From NCBI GenBank assembly GCA_025060555.1, contig JANXBC010000001.1:12631-76630 (forward strand): 64,000 nt of DNA, read 5' to 3'. A model generated the notes under the pieces. It saw only the letters and a program-made list of their open reading frames with translations, was not told the origin of the DNA and ran no database searches. Numbering within the stretch: position 1 is the stretch's first letter; each line of letters begins with the position of its first letter. The translations under genes were made by a program, and so were the position numbers. Positions 23,177 through 32,089 of the stretch are shown piece by piece. The stretch is from Candidatus Bipolaricaulota bacterium. GTDB taxonomy: Bacteria > Bipolaricaulota > Bipolaricaulia > Bipolaricaulales > Bipolaricaulaceae.

Positions 23177-26035
23177 ATGCGAGTTTTTGTCGGCGTGACC
23201 CTCGCGGGGTTTCTCGCCTTAGGGCAGGGCCTGGAACTCCTCCGCCTTTCCCCGCCGGCGAAAGTCCGCCCCGGTGATTTTGCCGTCCAAGTTTGGCAGA
23301 TCGCCAATCGCTCCCCTTCGCCTATACAGGCCAAATTGCGCCCAGAGATCCCCGCGGGCTGGGAGATCCTAGGGCTTCCCGAAGCTCTTTCCCTTGGCCC
23401 TGGGGAGGAGGAGTTTCTTTTCCTCACGCTTTACGTTCCGCGCACGGCCAAAAGCGGGGTGCAACCGGTGCGCATTCTCCTTCGCTGGGATGGGGAGGAG
23501 GTGGTTGCGGAGGCTACGGTGGAGGTGGAAACCGTGGCTGCTCTCATCCTTTCTCCCCCGGCTTCCCAGGCCGCCCCGCCAGGCGCGTCCCTCACATTTC
23601 CGCTCCGCGTGACGAACCGGGGAAATGCCCTGGACCGTGTCACCTTAGAGGTGCGCACCGCCGCGGGCTGGCGAGTGGAAGTGAGCCCTACTGAGCTTCC
23701 CTTGGCCCCTGGCGAGACGGGCGAAGCCCGTGTCACCCTGACCCTTCCTGCGGAGGCCCAGGTGGGACTGGAGGTAGTCTTGGCTACGGCCCGTTCAAGT
23801 CTTGCCCCGGAAGTGGAGGCCCGCACTGCCTGGTACGTGGAGGTCCTTCCCCCTGGGCCGGAGCGCGTCCCCGTGCAGCTTTACGCAGAATTGGCGATGC
23901 AGGGGCTGGCGCGTTTGGCCTACGACTTCCTTTCCGGGACCGGCACCTCGTTTTTGGGTTTCACCGGCCGGGGGACTGTGCTCGACGGGGCTTTGGAGCT
24001 TGCCGCACGCTGGTCCGGCCCTTGGGCCGCCCAGCCCTTCCAACTTTTGGATTTCCAGGCCACCTACGTTACGGACGCTTTAGAGATGCACGCCGGCCGG
24101 GTGGGCTTCGCCTTCGATTCCCTCCTTTCCCCGCTTGGCTTTTGGGGCCTGGGCGCGGAGCTTTCCCTTGGGGATGTAAACCTGGCTTTGGGCTCGGGCT
24201 GGGAAGGCGAGCGTGGCAGGGCCGGTGGGCGGTTGACGTTGCGCGCCACATGGGGTGAGACGGGCAGTGCCTACCGAGAAGAGCGAGGCAGTGATCGGCA
24301 CAGCCAAGCCGGCACGATTTGGCTCGCCCTCCAGGCCCTAGAAAACGTGCGCTTCCAGGCCGAGGGCGGCGCGGCCCAGGTGAACGGCCTCACCCGCTTC
24401 GCCGGAGAAATGCGCCTCACCTGGGAGATCCCCGAACTTTTCCTCCTCGAGGCCCGCGGGTATGCCGTTGACCCGGGTTTCCCCGCCCTTTCGCCGGATC
24501 GGGTGGGGTTCCTCCTTTCCGGACGTTTGGGCGCGGAGGAGGCCGGCTTCCGTTTCACCTGTGAGTGGCAACGCGATAACCTCCGTGATCTTTCCCGCAC
24601 TACACGCGTTTGGCAAGGGGCACAGGCAAGCTGGGATTTCTTTCCCATTGGGTGGCCTTTGCACTTTGGTTTCGGCCTTTCTTTGCGGCGCGCAGCCGAT
24701 CTCTCGCTTTCGCCCATGCTGGATGAACGCACGGCCCACGCCGAAGTCATCGCTTCTTTCTCCTACCAAGATTTCACCCTCGGCGCGCAAGGGACATACA
24801 CTTATTTTCAAAACCTTGTCTCTGGCTTCGCCTGGACGCGGGTTGAGTCTCGAGAATGGCTGGATCTTCGTTTTTCCCCGAATGTCTTGGTCTCCGTAGA
24901 ATTTCGGCAAGCACGCTTTTCTTCTCCGAAAGAGGAAAGGACACAAGATGAGGCGGCATTGGTCCTCTCTGTGGACGAAAAGCTCCGGCTTTCTTGGGAG
25001 TATGGGTGTGCAGGTGGTCTAGCCCGCGCGGAATTCACCTGGGAGCCCGCCGCGGCTTTGACCATAAAGCTTGGGGCCGAGGCCAACTGGCAAGAAGCTG
25101 GACGACCCTTACGCTTCGGGGCCTCTTTGGAATTCACTCATAGCTTTTCTTGGGCTCCGCCTTTCTTGCCCGCCTTTGGCGTCCTTTCCGGCATAGTTTT
25201 TGCCGATTTAAACGGAAACAGCCGCCGTGATCGGGGTGAACCCGGCGTCCCTGGAGCAGTCCTCGCCCTCGACGATGTCCAGGTTTCCTCCGGGAAAGAC
25301 GGGGAATTTCGCTTCCCTGCGCGGGCACCCGGTGTGTACACGTTGCAAGTAGTACACACTCCCGCGGGGTACGCGGCCCCCCTTCACGAGCTATTGGTTT
25401 CTCTCGAGCTTGGGGAAAAGATGGAGATCGCCCTTCCCCTTTTGCCTTTGGCGAGGCTGGACGGCCTAATTTTTCTTGACGTCAATGCGGATGGGGTCTG
25501 GACGCCGGGCGAACAAGGTTTAAGTCGGGCTTATGTGCGCATTGTTCCTTCGGAGGGGAAGGTGCTCGAGGTTCCTTCCGATAGCCAGGGCCGATTCAGC
25601 TGGCCCGAGCTTCTTCCGGGGAAATATCGGGTGGAACTGGTTTTGGAATCCCTTCCTCCGCGTCACGAGCCGACCACGCCAGTGGTGGCAGAGCTCGTTT
25701 TGCTGCCCGGAGAGAAGAAGAACGTGACTTTTGGCGTACGGGAGCGGCCCCGCCCGGTGGTAGTGATCCAGCCGCCGTTAGCAGATTTCACCTGGACGCC
25801 AAGCATTCCCAAGGCTGGTGAACCCGTGCTCTTCGACGGCACCCTCTCCCAGGCCTTCAACGGCGAAATCGTGAGCTACGCCTGGGATTTCAACAATGAT
25901 GGCCACGTTGAGGCAGAAGGTGTGCGAGTAACCTGGGTTTTCCCGGAAGCGGGCTTCTATCTTGTCGCCCTCATTGTCACCGACTCCGCTGGCTTCACCG
26001 GCCAGACCCAGTACCTTCTCCAAGTTCGCCCCTAA
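23177..26035 (+). CDS. Usher-like outer-membrane protein with C-terminal PKD domain
   Basis: A 952-residue paralogue of the protein at 8168. It has a signal peptide (1-18), two NEW3-type Ig domains (about 18-115 and 118-225), a long barrel-like region of short alternating strands rich in Trp, Phe and Tyr (about 235-662), two SdrD/CNA-B-like domains (667-758 with FADLNGNSRRDRGEPGVPG, and 760-855 with FLDVNADGVWTPGEQGL), and an added PKD domain (868-952, YAWDFNNDG). It follows subunit, adhesin and chaperone-like genes in the same order as the other locus. I propose an outer-membrane assembly pore for the fibre; COG1361-type cell-wall proteins are the alternative. The stop lies next to convergent argF. 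Confidence 0.6.
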   Translation: MRVFVGVTLAGFLALGQGLELLRLSPPAKVRPGDFAVQVWQIANRSPSPIQAKLRPEIPAGWEILGLPEALSLGPGEEEFLFLTLYVPRTAKSGVQPVRILLRWDGEEVVAEATVEVETVAALILSPPASQAAPPGASLTFPLRVTNRGNALDRVTLEVRTAAGWRVEVSPTELPLAPGETGEARVTLTLPAEAQVGLEVVLATARSSLAPEVEARTAWYVEVLPPGPERVPVQLYAELAMQGLARLAYDFLSGTGTSFLGFTGRGTVLDGALELAARWSGPWAAQPFQLLDFQATYVTDALEMHAGRVGFAFDSLLSPLGFWGLGAELSLGDVNLALGSGWEGERGRAGGRLTLRATWGETGSAYREERGSDRHSQAGTIWLALQALENVRFQAEGGAAQVNGLTRFAGEMRLTWEIPELFLLEARGYAVDPGFPALSPDRVGFLLSGRLGAEEAGFRFTCEWQRDNLRDLSRTTRVWQGAQASWDFFPIGWPLHFGFGLSLRRAADLSLSPMLDERTAHAEVIASFSYQDFTLGAQGTYTYFQNLVSGFAWTRVESREWLDLRFSPNVLVSVEFRQARFSSPKEERTQDEAALVLSVDEKLRLSWEYGCAGGLARAEFTWEPAAALTIKLGAEANWQEAGRPLRFGASLEFTHSFSWAPPFLPAFGVLSGIVFADLNGNSRRDRGEPGVPGAVLALDDVQVSSGKDGEFRFPARAPGVYTLQVVHTPAGYAAPLHELLVSLELGEKMEIALPLLPLARLDGLIFLDVNADGVWTPGEQGLSRAYVRIVPSEGKVLEVPSDSQGRFSWPELLPGKYRVELVLESLPPRHEPTTPVVAELVLLPGEKKNVTFGVRERPRPVVVIQPPLADFTWTPSIPKAGEPVLFDGTLSQAFNGEIVSYAWDFNNDGHVEAEGVRVTWVFPEAGFYLVALIVTDSAGFTGQTQYLLQVRP

Positions 26036-26952
26036 ACTTTCCCGCCCAGGAGAAGGGCGAGCACGGCTTTTTCGGCATGCAATCGGTTTTCGGCTTGGTC
26101 GAAAATAGCGGAATTCTTGCTCCGGGCAGCTTCATAGGTGATCTCCTCCCCGTAATGGGCGGGCAGGCAGTGCATGACGAGGCAATCAGGCTTGGCCAGG
26201 GAGAGAAGGTCGAGGTCCACCGTATAGCCCTGAAATTTCTTGCGGCGGATTTCGGCCTCGGCCTCTTGGCCCATACTCGTCCAAACGTCGGTGTACAAAA
26301 CATCTGCGTCCTTCGCGGCTTCCTTGGGCGCATGGAGGATCTCGATCTCTGCCCCCAAAGAGCGAGCTTCACCTACGATGCGCGGACTAGGTTCATGCCC
26401 CATTGGGCAAGCGATGCGGAAGCGGAGCCCAAGTTTAGCGGAGGCTTCGATAAGAGAATTGGCCACATTGTTGCCGTCACCAATGAAAGCGATGGTCAAG
26501 CCTTCAAGCTTGCGCTTCTTTTCCCAAATGGTGAGCATATCCGCCAGGGCTTGGCAGGGATGGAGGAGGTCGGAAAGCCCGTTGATGACAGGGACGGTGG
26601 CGAAGCGTGCCAATTCCTCCACGACCTCGTGAGCAAACACACGCGCCATGATCCCATCCACATAGCGGGAGAGGTTCAAGGCCACATCCTCCACGCTCTC
26701 CCGTTGACCAAGCTTTATGTCCTCCGGGCCGAGGTAAAGGGCATAGCCGCCAAGTTGCCACATCCCCACCTCGAAGGAGACGCGGGTGCGCAGGGAGGGT
26801 TTTTGGAAGATCATGGCCAAGGTTTTTCCTCTTAGGATATGATCGTGTTTTATACCTGCGCGCATTTCTCGCTTCAGATGAATCCCTAGCTCCAGCACCT
26901 CCCATATCTCTTCCTGAGACCACTCAGACAGACCCACAAGATCTCGCTTCAT
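26032..26952 (-). CDS. argF: Ornithine carbamoyltransferase
   Basis: A 306-residue cytoplasmic enzyme that joins carbamoyl phosphate and ornithine to make citrulline in arginine synthesis. Carbamoyl-phosphate binding uses FQKPSLRTRVSFEV (near residue 45; the usual STRTR is SLRTR here) and HPCQALAD (near 130); the ornithine side has DVWTSMG and the catalytic HCLPAHYGEEIT (near 260, where HRGEE is more common). ATG 26952 is chosen over 26991 because AGGAGG stands before it. No other arginine genes are nearby; it converges with the usher-like gene with four bases of overlap. Confidence 0.9.
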   Translation of the reverse strand: MKRDLVGLSEWSQEEIWEVLELGIHLKREMRAGIKHDHILRGKTLAMIFQKPSLRTRVSFEVGMWQLGGYALYLGPEDIKLGQRESVEDVALNLSRYVDGIMARVFAHEVVEELARFATVPVINGLSDLLHPCQALADMLTIWEKKRKLEGLTIAFIGDGNNVANSLIEASAKLGLRFRIACPMGHEPSPRIVGEARSLGAEIEILHAPKEAAKDADVLYTDVWTSMGQEAEAEIRRKKFQGYTVDLDLLSLAKPDCLVMHCLPAHYGEEITYEAARSKNSAIFDQAENRLHAEKAVLALLLGGKV

Positions 26953-27052
26953 CACCCCTCCTTTTTGGGGATGCCGAAACAATGATAACAAAAGGGGTAG
27001 GGAAGACTGCGAGGATTGGGAAAGGACGAGGGGGAAGATAAAATCAGAGACT

Positions 27053-28363
27053 ATGGATAGGGTGAGGGTCAGGTTTGCTCCGAGTCCTACGGGCTACCTC
27101 CATGTGGGCGGGGCAAGGACGGCGCTGTTCAATTGGTTGTTTGCTCGCCATCATGGCGGAACGTTCATTCTGCGCATCGAGGACACAGACCGCACCCGCT
27201 CCACCGATGAGGCGATAGAACAAATAATCGCTTCTATGCGCTGGCTCGGCCTGGATTGGGACGAATTCTACCGACAAACTGAGCGTTTTCACCTTCACCG
27301 GCGCTACGCTGAGGAGCTTCTTCGCCGCGGTGCCGCCTACGAAGCCGACGGCGCTATCTGGTTCCGCATCCCCAAAGAAGGCGTAACCATAGTAGATGAC
27401 CTGATTGCCGGGAAAGTGGAGTTTCAAAACCGTGAATTCAAAGATCTCGTGATCCTTCGTTCTGATGGAACCCCGACTTACAACTTCGCCTGCGTGGTGG
27501 ATGACACCGAAATGGGCATCACGCACGTGATCCGCGGGGACGAGCACCTTCCCAACACCCCAAAGCAACTGCACATCTACCGGGCTTTGGGTCTTACCCC
27601 GCCGAAGTTCGCCCATATCCCCCTCATCCTTGGCCCGGACCGCACGAAGCTTTCCAAGCGCCACGGCGCGGTGTCCGTGCTGGAATACCGCCGAAAAGGG
27701 ATCCTCCCTGAGGCGATGGTGAATTTTCTGGCCCGCCTGGGCTGGTCATACGGCGATCAAGAAATTTTCTCGCGGGAGGAGTTGATTCGCTATTTTGACC
27801 TGGGAGGAGTAGGCCAATCCCCAGCGGTGTTCGACGAGCAAAAACTTCTTTGGCTGAACCGCGAATGGATGAGGAGGGTGGACGTCCCGCAACTCGCGGA
27901 AATGGTGAAGGAGTTCCTCGTGGTGGAGGGTATCGCCACAAAGGAAGAGGTGGAGGCCTTACCGAAGTCCCGCTTCTTCCGTGCTGTGGGACTCTTGCGA
28001 GATCGCACCCATACCCTTGTCGAGCTGGCACACAGCGCACGGTTCCTCTTCCCTGGGGAAATGTCAATAGCGAAGGATTTGGAAGATCTGCTCAAACCCG
28101 AGCTTGTCCAACCTTTTTTAGCCATAGCAGCGGCGCTGGATGGGCTCACCGATCCGGAACCAGCGGAGATAGAGGCCACGGTGCGGAGGGTTTTGGATCA
28201 GCTTGGGCTTCCCCTCAAAGCTGTGGCGCTGCCAATGCGGGTGGTTGTCACCGGATCACGGGTCGGGCCTGGCCTTTTCGAGGTCTTGGCGATGGCTGGG
28301 CCGAAGCTTGTGGCTGAGCGGCTGCGTACGATGGCTGCTCATCTTGACGCCAAGAAAGGATAA
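27053..28363 (+). CDS. gltX: Glutamyl-tRNA synthetase
   Basis: A 436-residue class Ib synthetase, a little shorter than the usual 465-490. The HIGH-type motif is FAPSPTGYLHVGGART at the N-terminus and the KMSKS-type loop is TKLSKRHGAVSV near residue 205. An all-helical anticodon-binding region follows. It charges tRNA-Glu; whether it also charges tRNA-Gln cannot be decided here because no gatCAB or glnS lies in the window. It is followed after 3 bases by the thioredoxin-domain gene. Confidence 0.93.
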   Translation: MDRVRVRFAPSPTGYLHVGGARTALFNWLFARHHGGTFILRIEDTDRTRSTDEAIEQIIASMRWLGLDWDEFYRQTERFHLHRRYAEELLRRGAAYEADGAIWFRIPKEGVTIVDDLIAGKVEFQNREFKDLVILRSDGTPTYNFACVVDDTEMGITHVIRGDEHLPNTPKQLHIYRALGLTPPKFAHIPLILGPDRTKLSKRHGAVSVLEYRRKGILPEAMVNFLARLGWSYGDQEIFSREELIRYFDLGGVGQSPAVFDEQKLLWLNREWMRRVDVPQLAEMVKEFLVVEGIATKEEVEALPKSRFFRAVGLLRDRTHTLVELAHSARFLFPGEMSIAKDLEDLLKPELVQPFLAIAAALDGLTDPEPAEIEATVRRVLDQLGLPLKAVALPMRVVVTGSRVGPGLFEVLAMAGPKLVAERLRTMAAHLDAKKG

Positions 28364-28366
28364 TAT

Positions 28367-30448
28367 TTGCGCTACCTCTTCCTGGCCCTTCTCCTTTGGG
28401 TCTCTTTTAGCATAGGCCAAGAGATTTCTTTATTCCCTGGCGAGCCTGCCCAACTAGGAAGTTGGGCCCAAGTGGCCCAGGCGCTGCGGCTATACCCAAC
28501 CTCACCCCGCCCCGTGATCTATGAGGGCCCAACCCTCCTCAACCGCCTCTTTGGGGAAATCGTCCTGGGGGAGGGGAGATACACCATTTTGCTAGGCGTA
28601 AGCCCGCAGAACGAGGTAGGGCTTTGGGTGGATTTCGACGAGGATAGCCGCCTTTCCGCAGGGGAGAGGGCACAGGGAACAAAAGTGACTGGGGGGATAG
28701 CATGGTCTTTCTCGCTGCAAGCTAAACCTAAAGGCGCAGCGCCCTATGCTTACTCGTTACAGGTCCTTTGGCCCGAAGGCCGAGGTTATGTGTTCCTGGT
28801 CGGCGGTGCTCCCAGAACCGGTTTCTTTCAAGATCGGCGGGTGGTCGCGATTGACGGCGATCTGGATGGAGTATTCGGCACAAAAGGAGACTTTTTCGGA
28901 ATAGATGTGGATGGGGATGGAAAGATTTACGCTGAAGCCGACGGACATGAGCGTTTTTCGCTCGCAGAGGCGTTCACCATCGGCACGGAAAGCTTCAAGC
29001 TTACAGAGATTTCTGGCGATGGCTTAAGAGCCCGCGTGGAACCCACAAGTTACGTTTCCCCAAAGGTTCCGCTTATTCCCGGCTCCCCCGCCCCGAACTT
29101 TTTCTTCCGCGACTTCTTAACAGGCCAAGAGCTCTCTTTGCGTGACCTCCGAGGGAGGGTGGTTTTACTCGATTTTTGGGCCACCTGGTGTCCACCCTGC
29201 ATGGCCAGCCTCCCCGAGGTGAAGAAAGTTTATGAAGAGTTCCACACCCAAGGGTTTGAAATTGTCGGCATAAGTTTGGACGAAAGTCGCGAGGATCTGG
29301 AGCGGATTCTCAAGGATTACGGAATTTCATGGCTCGTGGCTTTTGAGGGAAAACGTTGGGATAACGCCTTAGCCAATCTCTACCGCGTTTCCCAAATCCC
29401 CACCACGTATCTTCTCGACAAAGCAGGAACAATTCGTTTCCGCAACATGGAGGGGGAAGAACTCCGTAAAGCCGTCGTCGAACTTATCGGTGAGGGGATA
29501 GAGGAAACAAGCAATGCGCAAGTTTCCACGCTGCCCACGTTGCCCGCCAAGGCTGAACCCATCCTCGAGGTTCACCTGCCCACGGAGATTGGTCTTCCTG
29601 CTGGCGAAGAAACAGCAATTCCTGTACGGATCGCGAATATCTCTCCTTATCTTGCGGAAGAAATCAATTTTGCCGTTGAAGAGTTGCCAGCGGGGGTTGA
29701 GTTGCACCTGCCCGCGCCTTTTGCTCTTCCAGCCTTTGGTGAGCGCACCGTAACCATAACTTTTTTTGTTCAGCCTGGTGCCCCGAATGTCTTTCCGACC
29801 CCAATTAAATTGCGCTTAGATTACCACTACTGCATCGCGGAAGCTTGTTTTCAAATGACGCAAGAAGCGGTGACCACCTTAGTCCTAGGAAAGACCACCA
29901 CCCGGGGTCTACGTGTGCCGTGGTGGTTGCTCCTGCTATTGGCTGCTGGTGTTTTCATTTCTTGGTTCCTTTGGGGAAAGGGGCTTGTTGGGCTTTCCTT
30001 TTTCCTTTTCGCGATCGCCCTCGCTGCGATGGGATTCGGGGTATATTTAGGTCAGGCTCGCCAGGCTCAACGCATCGCGCAAGTCCTATGCACATCGTGC
30101 GTGGGCCTCGCAGAGGCTCATCCCGCGCAGGATGGGCTTTCCCCAGAGCTTCGGCAAGCTTTTTCCTCTCTCACCAAATCTGGGCATCTTTTGCTCTTCT
30201 ATACCGAATGGTGTCGCGCCTGCCCGTACGCCAAGAACCTTTTGGCGGAGATCGCCTCCATCAATCCCCGCATCTTTGTGGAACTAGTGGATGCAGATTT
30301 GGAGCGGGAGAGGGCTGAAGCCGCAGGTGTGATCCACCACGGAAAGGCCGTCGTCCCCGCGGTGTTAGTTGTGGAAACGCAAAAGGTGTTGTTTGGTACA
30401 GAAGGCTTGCCCACGCGGCTGCTTGCGGCACTGAGGGAGATTCCATGA
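28367..30448 (+). CDS. Multidomain membrane thiol-redox protein (TlpA-like plus second thioredoxin)
   Basis: A 693-residue exported protein. After a signal peptide it has a beta-rich N-terminal region with calcium-loop-like DGDLDG and DVDGDGK (about 165-190), a TlpA/ResA-type thioredoxin domain with WATWCPPCMAS (about 235-370), a NEW3-like Ig domain (about 395-510) carrying CIAEAC, two transmembrane segments (about 525-545 and 550-570), then a second thioredoxin-like domain with CTSC and YTEWCRACPY. The TTG start follows AAAGGA and lies 3 bases after gltX. It overlaps the polyferredoxin gene by ATGA, suggesting electrons pass from that membrane protein to these CXXC pairs. Probably maintains or matures thiols outside the cytoplasm. 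Confidence 0.6.
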   Translation: MRYLFLALLLWVSFSIGQEISLFPGEPAQLGSWAQVAQALRLYPTSPRPVIYEGPTLLNRLFGEIVLGEGRYTILLGVSPQNEVGLWVDFDEDSRLSAGERAQGTKVTGGIAWSFSLQAKPKGAAPYAYSLQVLWPEGRGYVFLVGGAPRTGFFQDRRVVAIDGDLDGVFGTKGDFFGIDVDGDGKIYAEADGHERFSLAEAFTIGTESFKLTEISGDGLRARVEPTSYVSPKVPLIPGSPAPNFFFRDFLTGQELSLRDLRGRVVLLDFWATWCPPCMASLPEVKKVYEEFHTQGFEIVGISLDESREDLERILKDYGISWLVAFEGKRWDNALANLYRVSQIPTTYLLDKAGTIRFRNMEGEELRKAVVELIGEGIEETSNAQVSTLPTLPAKAEPILEVHLPTEIGLPAGEETAIPVRIANISPYLAEEINFAVEELPAGVELHLPAPFALPAFGERTVTITFFVQPGAPNVFPTPIKLRLDYHYCIAEACFQMTQEAVTTLVLGKTTTRGLRVPWWLLLLLAAGVFISWFLWGKGLVGLSFFLFAIALAAMGFGVYLGQARQAQRIAQVLCTSCVGLAEAHPAQDGLSPELRQAFSSLTKSGHLLLFYTEWCRACPYAKNLLAEIASINPRIFVELVDADLERERAEAAGVIHHGKAVVPAVLVVETQKVLFGTEGLPTRLLAALREIP

Positions 30449-31275
30449 GGCTACGGTATTTGCGCCGGGGATCCCAAGGGCTGGGAATCCTCTTTGGAAT
30501 CCTTGGAGTAACCGGGATTGGCATGACCCATGTGATCTTCCCTGGGCTTCACTGTTACGCCTGCCCTCTTTCCGTCACGATCTGCCCTGTCGGGCTTTTG
30601 CAAAACCTCGTGATCGCCGGAGCAGCCCCCCTTTACCTTTTCGGCGTTTTAGGCGTATACGGTATGGTACTGGGGCGCGGTTGGTGTGGATGGTTCTGTC
30701 CGTTTGGTACGGTCAATGACCTTTTTGCTTGGCGTAAAGTCCGTTTTCCCCGAGTTTTTTCACCTCTGAAATTTCTTGTTCTTCTGGGCACAGTAATTGC
30801 GGCGTGGCGACTGGCAGACACTTGGTTTTGCAAGCTCTGCCCCGCTGCTTCCCTCACGGCGTCATTGCCGTATTTCGGCTTGGGTTTGGCTGAGCTCAAC
30901 ACTCCTTTTCTTCTCCACATGGGAACTCTGGCCGGAAGCCTTCTGGGAATGGTAGTTGTGGCCAGGTTCTGGTGTCGGTATTTGTGTCCAATGGGGGCCA
31001 TCCTCGCTTTTTTCAACCGCGCCAGCTTCTTTGGCCTTCGGCTCAGCCAAGAAAAGTGCACGCGGTGTGGGCTATGTAAAGCTGCTTGTCCAATGGGAAT
31101 CGAACCGCATCGGGAGGGGAACTCCACAAACTGCATAAAATGTGGGGAGTGCGTGATTGCGTGCCCACATGCCGCCTTGACTTTGGGTTTTTCTTCCCCG
31201 GGAGCACGAGGATATGCTACGCTACGTCTTCCTTGGCCTGGTGCAAGGTCTGACCGAGTTCCTCCCAGTAAGTAG
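30445..31275 (+). CDS. NapH/MauN-type membrane polyferredoxin
   Basis: A 276-residue inner-membrane protein with about five transmembrane segments and many cysteines. Membrane-edge motifs are CPLSVTICPVG, WCGWFCPFG and WCRYLCPMG (the CXXXCP pattern of NapH/YccM/RdxA-type proteins), and two 4Fe-4S ferredoxin sites follow near the C-terminus (CTRCGLCKAACP and CIKCGECVIACP). Such proteins move electrons between the cytoplasm or quinones and periplasmic partners. It is translationally coupled to the thioredoxin protein before it, its likely partner. Its last 20 codons overlap the start of uppP by 62 bases, an unusually long overlap. Confidence 0.8.
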   Translation: MRLRYLRRGSQGLGILFGILGVTGIGMTHVIFPGLHCYACPLSVTICPVGLLQNLVIAGAAPLYLFGVLGVYGMVLGRGWCGWFCPFGTVNDLFAWRKVRFPRVFSPLKFLVLLGTVIAAWRLADTWFCKLCPAASLTASLPYFGLGLAELNTPFLLHMGTLAGSLLGMVVVARFWCRYLCPMGAILAFFNRASFFGLRLSQEKCTRCGLCKAACPMGIEPHREGNSTNCIKCGECVIACPHAALTLGFSSPGARGYATLRLPWPGARSDRVPPSK

Positions 31276-31972
31276 TTCAGCGCACATCCTGTTGGTCCAG
31301 AAATGGCTGGGGTTAGAGGAACCGGGCACACTACTTGTGGCCTTCCTCCATTTGGGCACGCTTCTTGCCCTCGCAGCTTGGTTTTGTCGGGATCTCCTTT
31401 GGTTATCCCAAGCCCTAAGACCCCAGGGACGGCCGGCGCGCGCGTATTTATTGCGCTTAGCGGTCGGCTTGTTCCCTCTTTTCCTTGCCTACCTGGTTTT
31501 ACGTGGAAAGCTAGGACAAGTTTTTTCCAACCCTAGGCTCGCAGCATGCCTTCTTTTTGTGACGGCGGGGCTCCTTTTCCTCGCGGACCGTGTACGGCAG
31601 GGAAGCGTCCGTTTTCCCACTTATCTGCAGGCCGGAGCAATCGGCCTGGCACAAGCTTTAGCAGTGCTACCGGGCATTTCTCGAGCAGGAGCCACGGTGG
31701 CCACCGGAATTTTCTTTGGCCTTGCCTACGAAGAAGCGTTTCGTTTTTCCTTCCTTTTGGGAATCCCCACGCTCTTGGGAGCGGCTATTTTTGCGCTCCT
31801 GGAGCGTGGAAGTCCCGAAAGCTGGTTGGGATTATTGCTTGGCACTTCTTCTGCCTTTCTTTCCGGTGTTGTGAGTCTCAGCGTTTTTCGGCTTGCTCTC
31901 TCCCGCCGAAAACTTTGGCCATTTGGCCTCTACTGCCTCCTTTTGGGAACTGTCGGCCTGATCCTCATTTGA
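31214..31972 (+). CDS. uppP: Undecaprenyl-diphosphatase
   Basis: A 252-residue inner-membrane phosphatase that recycles the lipid carrier of peptidoglycan and surface polysaccharides and can give bacitracin resistance. Both BacA/UppP signature segments are present: GLTEFLPVSSSAH near the N-terminus and LPGISRAGATVATGI near residue 155, with about seven membrane helices. The ATG follows a GAGGAT box inside the 3' end of the polyferredoxin gene. Together with murA and the M23 peptidase elsewhere in the window it supports a peptidoglycan-containing cell wall. Confidence 0.93.
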   Translation: MLRYVFLGLVQGLTEFLPVSSSAHILLVQKWLGLEEPGTLLVAFLHLGTLLALAAWFCRDLLWLSQALRPQGRPARAYLLRLAVGLFPLFLAYLVLRGKLGQVFSNPRLAACLLFVTAGLLFLADRVRQGSVRFPTYLQAGAIGLAQALAVLPGISRAGATVATGIFFGLAYEEAFRFSFLLGIPTLLGAAIFALLERGSPESWLGLLLGTSSAFLSGVVSLSVFRLALSRRKLWPFGLYCLLLGTVGLILI

Positions 31973-32089
31973 TCTGAGAGACGAGTGTCCCACAAACCAG
32001 GCCGCCACTGGTCGTCCACATAACCCCCAACTCCCTTGGATACGCCCCAGCTTACCTTCTTGTGCGTGCGCGGAGGCGGCACAGTGCGT

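Noticed and set aside
26077..26835. Plus-strand open frame of 252 codons opposite argF.
   Set aside because: It is the antisense shadow of a clear, motif-complete argF and has no recognisable domain.
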